In this document: piece after piece, positions 56,865 through 64,000 of the stretch | How positions within the stretch are numbered: position 1 is the first letter of the stretch | Layout: every line of letters starts with the position of its first letter | Made by a program: the position numbers and the translations under genes | NCBI GenBank assembly: GCA_963665455.1 | Contig: OY762279.1 | Span: 496,001 to 560,000 of the forward strand | Length of the DNA stretch: 64,000 bases | Source: VXNE01 sp963665455 | GTDB taxonomy: Bacteria > Pseudomonadota > Gammaproteobacteria > Pseudomonadales > Azotimanducaceae | Direction: 5' to 3' | The notes under the pieces: generated by a model | Seen by the model: only the letters and a program-made list of their open reading frames with translations | Databases searched by the model: none | What the model was told of the DNA's origin: nothing

Positions 56865-58611
56865 CCGCTCCCACCGGGCACGGGGCTGCCGGCCCGCGCC
56901 GACATCGGCGAGACGCGCTGGCTGCTGGTCCACGACGGCCCGATCTGACACGGTCCGATCTGGACTCGCCATGACCTTAACGACCACCTAGCGCCCCGCA
57001 ACCGTCGCCTACGGCTCCGCTCGTGGCCCAGCCCGTCCGGCCTACGCGCCCGCGCCGTCCTACGGCGCGGCCTCCTAGTCTTCGTCAAGGACGGCTTCCT
57101 CCTCTTCGGGTATGCCCTGCCTGCGGATCAGGCCTTTGAATCCCCGGCGCGACACCGCCACGGTCGAGATCGATCTCGAGGGGGCGCTGGCGACATCCGG
57201 CGGGGGCGATGGCGTGCTCCGCGTGCGCGCCTTCAAGGAGCCGACCGATGCGGTTCGGGGGGAGAAGGCGCACGGCCTCGACGAGCGCGCGGTCGTCGTG
57301 AAGGTGGCCAACAGCGTGCGCCTCGTTTCGAAGCCGCTGCGCCAACGCGCCAAGGCCAACACGGGCTTCCTGCAGTTCGGCGTCGGGTCGCGGGTGCCGA
57401 TCGGCGGCTTCGACTTCGCCGTGGAGACCGGCCATCTACAGCCGAACGGCCAGCCTGTAGGAGCGGAGCTCGAGGACTTCAACATCGACGTCAAGGAGTC
57501 CCGGATCACCTTCTCGGGCACCGGCGGCTTCGCCTTCGCGCCGCCGGAGGACGGCTGGACCGTCGAGCAGGTGGACCCGCGCAAGGGCCTTTGCCGCGGC
57601 GACGCGGACCGCGCCAAGGGCAACCCGAACGCCGACCCACCCACGGACCCGGACCCCTCGCGGGCCATCCATCCGGTCTCCTTCGGCGCGGACGGCGGGG
57701 ACTATCCGGCCGGGCCGGGCACGAGCGCCGTGGTGCGCGGGCCGTGGCATCTCTGCGCCACCGTCCCCGAGGACAACATGGAGTACCTGCCGGAGGGGGA
57801 CTACCACGTGCGTGCGACCCTCGTCGCCAAGGACCGCACCCGGCCGTTCCCGCCACTGGGCTCGGAGGACGAGCTGCTCCTCGGCAGCATCCGGCACGAC
57901 GGCATCTCCGTCAACGTGCCGCTCCTCACCACGGACCCGGCGTACGCCCAGGACTTGATCGTCGTCAACCGCCACCGGCGCCTGGTGGACTACGTATTGG
58001 TCGTGAACGCCGGTGCCGACGGCAGCGCGTCACCACGCGTCATCAAGGGCAAGCTCCGCCGCAGCGGCCAGACGCGCCTGCGGCTGGCGGACCTCACCAC
58101 CCTCACCGGCACCGACCAGGCGACCGCGCTGCTCGCCATCGTGTCGCTGCCGAACATGATCGACGTCGCCATGAACCAGCGGAACGTCGCGGACGGCGCG
58201 ACGGACACCATCGTGCTCTTCCGGGGCCTGCAGGACGCGCCGCTGCCGTCGTCGGCGATCGTCGATCCGAGCGTCACCGTCGTGCATATCCCGGAGGTCG
58301 TCACGGCCCCCGGCTACGCCCAGCGGCTGACCATCCGGAACCACCTGTGGCGCCGTGCGGCGTACACCGTCACGCTGCACCCGGGGGAGGGCGCCACCGC
58401 GACGCCGGACAGGATTCGGGGCGGGGTGCCGGCGCGCGGGGTGGTGACCCTGCGCCTGCACAACGAGACGGAGCTCTCGGATGGGTGGGGGGCGGCGACG
58501 CTGCGCGTGTCGGCGCCGGCGCGGCGGGTGGAGGTTTCGACGACGATTGTGAATCGGTCGGATGGGTCGGTGGACACGGTGGTGTTGCATCGTGGGGGGT
58601 ATGATGAGTGA
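56865..58611 (+). pseudogene. exported-family paralogue with broken 5' part
   Basis: The first part (GTGLPARADIGETRWLLVHDGP) meets a TGA at about 56946 and a partial repeat of itself (GPIWTRHDLNDHLA), then a hairpin repeat at 56990-57085. From 57112 a 499-codon frame is open and intact: SGTGGFAFAPPEDGW, WHLCATVPEDNMEYLPEGDY and both C-terminal domains, ending DGSVDTVVLHRGGYDE. There is no signal peptide, so export is lost unless rescued. The central region is diverged from 53915-55726 but the 3' end is almost the same. Confidence 0.7.
56990..57085 (-). repeat. dispersed hairpin repeat (REP-like), copy 2
   Basis: Inverted copy of 581-665: stem CCGCGCCGT at 57050-57058 and ACGGCGCGG at 57062-57070 around CCT. 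The outer text GCGCCCCGCAACCGTCGCC matches the complement of the copy at 640-660. It lies inside the broken 5' part of the exported-family paralogue. Confidence 0.6.
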
Positions 58612-58713
58612 GGGTGGGGATGGGAATGGAGGAATGGCAATCCCGGTTCCGCGGTGAGTGCGCACTGCCTGCGGGCTTAGCGTTGGCCTTTGGAAGCACC
58701 TAAGGAGAAGATC

Positions 58714-59661
58714 ATGCAGGGTAGGACAGGTCCCTTCGTGCTGGTCGCCATCGTCATCGTCGGGTGCTTGGCGGCGGGCGTAGGGGTCTCGGTTCTTGGC
58801 CGGGACGCGCCGTCGCTCGTCATCTCGGTGGTTCTCGCTTGTGCGGTTGCTGCCCTCCTCTATTCCATCTTGGGCGGCGTGGGCGAAGCGGGCTTCGAGT
58901 TGGGCCCGATCAAGATGGGCGGGAGCGCAGCGGTTCTGGTCGGCAGTGCCTACCTGTTCAACATGTTGCTTGAGCCGCAACTGACGGCGATCCGGGAAAA
59001 TCGCGTGTCGGAGGCGGTGCGGGCTGCGCTTGAGAACGCGAGTTTCGATTTTGATCGGCATGTCGACCCGGCCGGGGGCTGGTTCTCGATCGGGCGCGAA
59101 ACCGGGGCACCGATTGCCGTCCAATTCACTGATCCTACCGGCCGGAACGACACTAGGGAAATCAGTCCACCCAGACGCGCCAGCCTGCGTCTGAAGATTG
59201 GTGAGCGCGACGACCGTGGTGGCCACCTAGTGTCGGGCGAGGAGGCCGAAACCGGCCTTGGGTACGTGAGCAACGAGCAACTGAGGGCGGTGCTCGGCGT
59301 ATCCCGGGGGAATCTTGTGGCGGGCAAGACGCACGGGCCGAAGCGGCTGCATTTGACCCGCGGTGGTGCGCTACCGGCGGACAAACCGCGCACTTGGGAC
59401 GAGAGTTGCGTCCGGAACCTGCTTCCCATGCAGATACGGGTCGAGCGGTTCCAAGACAGCGCGACCGTGTACACGGTGCGGCCCTGCGGGTCCGAAAAGG
59501 TGATCACGTCCAGCTTGAAGCCCGGAAACGTCGAGGTTCTTCCAATGATGATGGATGGTCGGCGGCGAACGTTCGTGTTCGCCGTCGTGGCTGCAGATCA
59601 CCGGACGCTGCCGTTCTGGTCTAGCTTCCTCGTGATCGAGATGGTCAGCCGCGAGACTTGA
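58714..59661 (+). CDS. membrane hypothetical protein with soluble C-terminal domain
   Basis: 315 residues. AAGGAG six bases before ATG 58714 selects this start over the TTG at 58690. Three hydrophobic segments (GPFVLVAIVIVGCLAAGVGV, LVISVVLACAVAALLYSIL and AAVLVGSAYLFNMLL) are followed by about 220 soluble residues rich in strands (GGWFSIGRETGAPIAVQFTD, LRLKIGERDDRGGHLV, TVYTVRPCGSEKVITS). Family unknown. It stands alone, following the exported-family paralogue by about 100 bases. Confidence 0.75.
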   Translation: MQGRTGPFVLVAIVIVGCLAAGVGVSVLGRDAPSLVISVVLACAVAALLYSILGGVGEAGFELGPIKMGGSAAVLVGSAYLFNMLLEPQLTAIRENRVSEAVRAALENASFDFDRHVDPAGGWFSIGRETGAPIAVQFTDPTGRNDTREISPPRRASLRLKIGERDDRGGHLVSGEEAETGLGYVSNEQLRAVLGVSRGNLVAGKTHGPKRLHLTRGGALPADKPRTWDESCVRNLLPMQIRVERFQDSATVYTVRPCGSEKVITSSLKPGNVEVLPMMMDGRRRTFVFAVVAADHRTLPFWSSFLVIEMVSRET

Positions 59662-59708
59662 CGGAAGCGGTCTCAGGCGCCAAGAGGGCCATACGAGCCG
59701 CTTGCGCT

Positions 59709-59783
59709 CGTGGCGCATTGGGTTGGCACGTTCCCCTTACGAAGGTTCAGGCTGCCGGTTCGAGTCCGGCCAGGGTGCGAGCT
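59709..59783 (+). other. tRNA-like 3' half (degenerate)
   Basis: GCCGG-TTCGAGT-CCGGC (59754-59770) is a perfect T-arm, and CCTTACGAAGG (59734-59744) resembles an anticodon arm with a TAC triplet. A D-loop-like GGGTTGG is upstream. The acceptor and D stems do not pair, and no CCA is encoded. It may be a decayed tRNA or an old integration scar. I see no gene from 59785 to 60009. Confidence 0.3.
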
Positions 59784-60009
59784 TCGGTTTCTGCTCCGAC
59801 ACTGCCTCGACGACCGCGAAGCGGCATCTGAACTTGGCGCGGGAGTTGCGCCGCTTTGGACCGCTTCGACTGCCTGTGCCTCGCGTGGTCGAGCCACGAC
59901 CAAAACACTCGTAGGCGGCAGCGGGCGCCCACCGTCCGGCGGCGCGCGGTGATCTTCTCCTCACCTTCGTGCCTCGCGTACCCCCGACCTGTCGACGGGA
60001 CCTAAACTC

Positions 60010-60243
60010 TAAGCCGCCCTGCCGTGCGTTGGTGCGGTCGATCTCCCTGTCGATGTACTTGCGCTGCCAAGTGGAGCGGGCCTGCCAAGACGACCGTCAC
60101 CGTCGCATCGCGAATCTTCCTGTGCGTCTTGTCGACGTTCGACTCCGAGTACGTGTCCCCGTCGCCGACCGACTTGTCGACGACGCGCCGATGTGCTCCG
60201 CGAGCGGCTTCCTGTGTTTCCGGGCCTTCTCATGGAAGCTCAC
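60010..60243 (-). pseudogene. TIR-like (MTH538/DUF1863) domain gene, frameshifted
   Basis: On the minus strand GTG 60243 overlaps the stop of the DUF2235 gene (GTGA). The text reads SFHEKARKHRKPLAEHIGA; then, one frame over, VVDKSVGDGDTYSESNVDK, HRKIRDATVTVVLAGP; then, after a second shift, WQRKYIDREID. This order (SFH near the start, D(K)SV, IRDxxVTVVLxGP, RKYIDxEI) is the MTH538 TIR-like pattern, also seen in Thoeris ThsB proteins. Two indels make it a likely pseudogene unless they are assembly errors. Confidence 0.6.
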
Positions 60244-61463
60244 GAGGAGCTTGTGTCTCCAATGAACTCGGCCTCCGACGGTGCTACCCCGCTTTTCTTC
60301 TCCTCCCGACTCCGGAGGTAATCCATCTCGCGCAGTTCCGCGATTCCTCGGACGTTCTCCCGCTCGCCACTCGGGAGCAGAACCTCGAAGGCCAGTCCCC
60401 GAAGCGCCGGTGGCCGATAGTCCGGAACCAGATCGAATCGGGCCTTCACCGAATGATGCACCAACGGCCGGAACTTGGTGCTCGGAAGCGCCTTGTCATC
60501 TTGCCGCACGCACACCTTGCGGATCTGCTTGCTGTAGAGCTTGCCGAGACCCTCCGTGTGCGCGTGGGCCATGCCGGTCACGTTGGGATGGATGAGGATG
60601 TCGTCGACATCGAGCATGCGCAGCACGTCGCCCTGCGATGCCAGCACGTCGCTGATCGTCCGCGCGCTCGAGGTCGCTATCGAGACGCCGTCTTTCAACT
60701 GCGTCTTGCACTGATAGATCATGTACGTCAGCGCGACATCCGCCAGCCCGTCGTGCCAGTACCCGCCGCCGATGTCGCTGTGCACGCCCGGAAACCAGAT
60801 CTCGTGGATGCGCTCCTCGTCCTCCGGATCGCGGTTCATCTGGGTCGGCTCGAACGCCACCCGGTCCTCGTCGAGCGACAAGATGTGGACCGCCCGCTCC
60901 ACGCGCGGGTTCACGGTGCCGTCCTCGAAGACCACGTCACTGTTGATCGTCTCGCCCCGTCTGTGGATGCCGTCCATCGCCGCGACGGTGTCGAACACGC
61001 CCAGAAACGCAACCTCGAGTTCCTTGTTCTCCTCCAACACCATGCTCGCGAACTTCCTCGCCAGCGCCGCGCCTCGGCTGAAACCGAACAGCACGATCCG
61101 ATCCTGCGGCTGCGGCTTCGTGCTGTCGAAATCCTCCATCGCCTCCTTAAGGATGCGTCGCGCATCACCCCAGCGCGGAGCGAGGGCGCTGTTCACCAAG
61201 CCGCTGACCTTTGAGACAAGCCATCCCACCAACGGGATGTCCTCGCCCCCTTCCCGCGTGCCAATGCCGTTGTAGTAGTACGTGCGCTGCTCCTCCCCGG
61301 TGGGGGTCTTCGTATCCGTCTTGTCCTCGCCGTTCAGTCCGCCCCCCATGAGTACGTGCAGCTTCAGCACGTTGCTGATGCTCTCGTCGTGCTCGAATCC
61401 CTCCGCATCCGTCGGTTCGTTGCCCGTTCCGTCGAAGCAGAAGACCAAAGTCCTCGGCGTCAT
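60240..61463 (-). CDS. DUF2235 hydrolase, upstream partner of TIR-like gene
   Basis: 407 residues. AGAAGGAGACAACGC precedes the ATG. RTLVFCFDGTGNEPTDAEG is the DUF2235 start, RIVLFGFSRGAALARKFASM the nucleophile elbow, FLGVFDTVAAMDG the probable acid, and EIWFPGVHSDIGGGYW the His region. No signal peptide. The stop overlaps the GTG of the TIR-like gene, so the two were translated as a unit. Only distant similarity to the DUF2235 protein at 50095. The pairing suggests an effector-sensor module; this is inference. Confidence 0.85.
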   Translation of the reverse strand: MTPRTLVFCFDGTGNEPTDAEGFEHDESISNVLKLHVLMGGGLNGEDKTDTKTPTGEEQRTYYYNGIGTREGGEDIPLVGWLVSKVSGLVNSALAPRWGDARRILKEAMEDFDSTKPQPQDRIVLFGFSRGAALARKFASMVLEENKELEVAFLGVFDTVAAMDGIHRRGETINSDVVFEDGTVNPRVERAVHILSLDEDRVAFEPTQMNRDPEDEERIHEIWFPGVHSDIGGGYWHDGLADVALTYMIYQCKTQLKDGVSIATSSARTISDVLASQGDVLRMLDVDDILIHPNVTGMAHAHTEGLGKLYSKQIRKVCVRQDDKALPSTKFRPLVHHSVKARFDLVPDYRPPALRGLAFEVLLPSGERENVRGIAELREMDYLRSREEKKSGVAPSEAEFIGDTSSS

Positions 61464-61499
61464 GCGTTGTCTCCTTCTCTGTCTGCCGTGCGGCCCGCA

Positions 61500-62040
61500 C
61501 CCGCTCTAGACTTCATGCTTTTGGCCTACGCGTTCCCTGGACGCACGTGGCTACCTTCGCGGCGGGCGACCGCGTGGAGGGGACGGTAGCAAGCCTGCCT
61601 CCGCTGGTCACGCCTCGTCACGCGCCGGTCATGCACTCGTGGCGGGTTGCGGCTCTGGGTGCCGGTGGGGCGAGCACCTTCGGCCGGGATATCGCGAGAG
61701 CTAACCCGACAGTCTGGAATTCCGTAGCAGGCCGTTTCTTGCCGGGCATGACGGGAGCGGCCTTGCTGGCCGATTGAGCGAGTCGGTCAAGGCCACGCCG
61801 CTCCTTCAGTTCCGCGTCGGTGTCAATGTCAGACGGAAATTGGTGGTGGGCAGGGTTCGGGCCGACGGGCGCGGAGGGGATGAGGAGGCGGGCATGACGG
61901 GGCTTGGTCGAAAAGGATCGCCCAACGGGCGTGCCACGGCGTGGCGTCGCGCTCGGATAAGCAGGCAGCGATCGGTGGATCGGGGTCCAAGGTGCCTTTG
62001 GCGAAACGGGTTCCCGATCTAGGGCGGCGGACGCGGATCA
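61500..62040. other. intergenic region without supportable gene
   Basis: Short frames exist (for example 61547-61777) but none has a ribosome site together with a recognisable domain. From about 62040 the text resembles 52980-53090, the downstream flank of the first DUF1640-like gene, marking the edge of a duplicated block. Confidence 0.5.
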
Positions 62041-62125
62041 CCCGGGCGGCGGAGCAACGGTTCCCTTGCTTGGACCATTGCGGCTGCCGGCCCGGGTGCT
62101 TGCGTCGCTCGGGGCGCGTTTGCCG

Positions 62126-62608
62126 TCAACGCGCCGTGTCGGAAACCGATGCGCCCTCGGTGGAGGTCGTCGCGCGGTCCGGTGCGGGCCCCGGGGGGCT
62201 TGGCGCGGGCGGGGCGATGGCGGGCGCCACCACCGGAGGAGGCGCGGCGGTCGCCGGTGGAACGACGACGGGCGGCCTCGTGATGGCGAACAGCTGCATC
62301 CCGGCGACGGCGGTGATGAACGCCACCATCAGCCCGAAGCCCAAGTTCAACTTGCTGTTCACCCCGTCGATCTTGGCTTCGAGCCCGGTATGCACCAAGT
62401 CGATCTTGGCGTCGAGTTCCGTGCGCGTGTTGGCGATCTCCGCCCGCACGCCCTCGAATCCGAGGTCCAGGTCCTTGCGCACGGCGACGTGCTCGCCGAG
62501 CTGGTTGCCCAGCACCTGCGCCAGGCCCGTGGCCTGCTCCCGCTCCATGCCCCTTTGCTCCATTTCGTCCGCCACCTGCAGGGTGTCGAATACCGGTTGA
62601 TGTGCCAT
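62126..62608 (-). CDS. coiled-coil membrane protein (DUF1640-like), copy 2
   Basis: 160 residues. The N-terminal half is nearly the same as copy 1 (MAHQPVFDTLQVADEMEQRG). The coiled coil is diverged and one unit shorter (IANTRTELDAKIDLVHTGLE), and the membrane helix is LGFGLMVAFITAVAGMQLFA. The upstream 180 bases, including two TGTAGGA boxes near 62725 and 62748, match the region upstream of copy 1, so promoter and gene were duplicated together. Confidence 0.75.
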   Translation of the reverse strand: MAHQPVFDTLQVADEMEQRGMEREQATGLAQVLGNQLGEHVAVRKDLDLGFEGVRAEIANTRTELDAKIDLVHTGLEAKIDGVNSKLNLGFGLMVAFITAVAGMQLFAITRPPVVVPPATAAPPPVVAPAIAPPAPSPPGPAPDRATTSTEGASVSDTAR

Positions 62609-62977
62609 GCTTGCGCGTCCCTTCGTCAGGATAACCATTTCCGTGACGCCGGGCATCTCCTTGCGGAAGCGGAACCGGCGTTTCGGGCCAGCGGGCGACT
62701 CTAAGGGGTCCGGCCCCCGTAATCTGTAGGATTCCGCCTCGAGATTTGTAGGAAAACGCCCCGACGTGCGCCTCGCGTCGGGCGGGGGGTGCCCGCTTCG
62801 CTAAGTGGCCGGCGTTCGGTGCCGGGTTCCGAGCGCTGGTCGGTGATGTCGCCTGTGCCGTGGGCACTGGCCTTTTGGCGGCCGAAAATGGCATCCCGGG
62901 GCATGGAGATCCAGGCTTCAACATCCCCAAGGCCGCTGTCGTGGCGACGCGGCGGTCGCCGAGGACGACCTGGCTAC

Positions 62978-63190
62978 GGACCCCTCTCGCGGGCGGTGCA
63001 TCCGGCGTGTTTTCGCCCCGAGGGCTGGCCCTTTCCGGCCACGACCGCTTGGCCCGGGATCCCGGGCACCCCTGCGCGACCATGCCCGAGGACGACATCG
63101 AGTTCCTCCCCACAGGGGCCACCCGTGGACGCGACCCTCGTGGCGAATGGCCCGCGGATGGCCACCGGGGAGGCTCCGGCTTGGCCCCTC
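62978..63190 (+). pseudogene. decayed exported-family fragment
   Basis: Scattered motifs in shifting frames, SRAVHPACF and CATMPEDDIEFLPTG then VDATLVANG, follow the order of SRAIHPVSF, CATVPEDNMEYLPEG and VRATLVAKD in 57112-58611. It occupies the same position relative to the DUF1640-like gene as 53915-55726 does to copy 1. Confidence 0.55.
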
Positions 63191-63261
63191 GACTTGTGGC
63201 GCCACAAGGGATCGGTGGTACGATGTGTGCGTGATTCACAGCCCGCTTTGGAGAGTGCGAG

Positions 63262-63657
63262 ATGAGCGACGGTGGTCGGGTTCACGTTGGGGACTTTCTG
63301 CAGCGCTGGTCCGGCGTGGGCACGTTCGCCATTGCCGCGGTTGCGGTGCTCGGGTTCCTCGCGACGCAGGCCGGAAGCTCCGTGAACGCCTACGACGCGG
63401 GCATGCAACGCACGCTTGACGGCATCCACGACCGGTTGACTTTGATCGAGGCCAACATGAAGCAGCTCGTCGAGTGGCGTACGGAGGACGTTCAACGACT
63501 GGCCCGCGTCGAGGCCACTCTGGTGTCGATGGACACCCGACTCACCAACGTCGAGACTACGGTTGCGACAATGGGTGCCAAGGTGGAGCACACCATCTTC
63601 CGCCTTGATCTAGCCAATGATCGCCTCGGGGAAATGGGGCTCGACACACCGCAATAG
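63262..63657 (+). CDS. membrane-anchored coiled-coil protein
   Basis: 131 residues from ATG 63262. One membrane helix (GTFAIAAVAVLGFLAT) is followed by a long coiled coil (GIHDRLTLIEANMKQLVEW, TRLTNVETTVATMGAKVEH). Layout is the same as the cargo at 108-584, though the sequences are different. Not recognised by name. Confidence 0.7.
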   Translation: MSDGGRVHVGDFLQRWSGVGTFAIAAVAVLGFLATQAGSSVNAYDAGMQRTLDGIHDRLTLIEANMKQLVEWRTEDVQRLARVEATLVSMDTRLTNVETTVATMGAKVEHTIFRLDLANDRLGEMGLDTPQ

Positions 63658-63789
63658 GTGTCCGCCCGACCGTTTCCGAAACGACCCCCCCCCCGCAGGA
63701 CTGACCTTCCGCAGAGGGTCCGAAGATGGGCGGTCTAGGGTGACCGGCGTGCGAGAGGGACGCGAACCGAGCTGATCCCTTTCTCCGGA

Positions 63790-64000
63790 GGCGGAGCTAT
63801 CTCCTTCTCCGGCGTCGGTGGCTTCGACTTCGCTCCCGGCAAGGACCGCTGAACGGTCGAGCGAATGGGCGGGTGCACCGGCCTGCCACGCGACCCCGCC
63901 GCCGCAAAGGGCGATCCGAACGCGAACCGCCGAAGGATGCGAACCCCAACCGCGCCGTGCATCCCGCCGCCTTCGGCACCGCCAATCGTGACCATCCCGC
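63790..64000 (+). pseudogene. exported-family fragment running off the window
   Basis: ISFSGVGGFDFAPGKDR, a TGA, then TVER and KGDPNAN in changing frames parallel ITFSGNGGFAFAPLKDGWTVE and KGDPDANPP of 53915-55726. It is at least the fifth relative of the exported protein in 20 kb. Confidence 0.55.

Noticed and set aside
59709..59783. A functional tRNA (Val-like TAC)
   Set aside because: The T-arm is good but the acceptor and D stems fail to pair, so I list it only as tRNA-like.
60024..61214. A 396-codon plus-strand frame
   Set aside because: It is the complement of the DUF2235 gene, whose active-site motifs are clear on the minus strand.
61547..61777. A 76-codon frame as a gene
   Set aside because: No ribosome site, domain or conserved neighbour supports it.

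Overview
The window is high-GC DNA from a Gram-negative bacterium, probably a proteobacterium. The evidence is an outer-membrane secretin with a lipoprotein signal, several Sec signal peptides, a PEGA lipoprotein and IS elements. I cannot name a genus. There is no rRNA, no confident tRNA and no CRISPR array.

Left part (about 1-39,840): a degenerate repeat array. Three families recur. (1) Uma2-type PD-(D/E)XK nucleases with coiled-coil tails: seven sizeable copies on + plus small remnants. (2) Rpn/DUF4351 nucleases: four copies on -. (3) A GspD/PilQ-type secretin: twelve copies or fragments on +, all but one broken by frameshifts, internal deletions, a domain duplication, a fusion to Uma2, or loss of the C-terminus. 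Between the broken end of one secretin and the next Uma2 or Rpn copy sit small unrelated cargo operons: a membrane coiled-coil protein (108-584), a membrane-anchored protein (3232-3717), a two-gene helical pair (6370-8373), ParA plus an unknown (12777-14799), a two-gene membrane pair (19849-20678), and another membrane pair (27455-28142) repeated almost identically at 35891-36578. The secretin copies carry three versions of the N1 domain and two of N2 in different combinations, so the copies have recombined. Three of the four Rpn copies share a 105-bp in-frame insertion made of two hairpin units; the fourth shows the empty site.

Middle (39,889-45,630): the probable parental locus. It holds an exported beta-propeller-like protein on -, an intact and diverged secretin (41707-43728), and an intact exported protein (43977-45551) closed by a strong rho-independent terminator. 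The exported protein founds a paralogue family whose truncated or decayed copies lie at 52.4, 53.9-55.7, 56.9-58.6, 63.0 and 63.8 kb.

Right part (46-64 kb): a frameshifted IS1380-like transposase; a complete IS1202-like (ISNCY) element with inverted repeats and a 16-bp target duplication; a PEGA lipoprotein; a DUF2235 hydrolase; a uracil-DNA-glycosylase-fold protein lacking the catalytic Asp next to a small Cas2/SinR-like protein; a DUF3800 protein; a second DUF2235 hydrolase that overlaps a frameshifted TIR-like (MTH538) gene; and two copies of a divergent pair formed by a membrane coiled-coil protein and an exported-family gene.

Taken together the window looks like an accessory island driven by duplication and recombination. 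The secretin and nuclease repeats act as homology for rearrangement, and mostly membrane-associated or defence-like small operons are carried between them.
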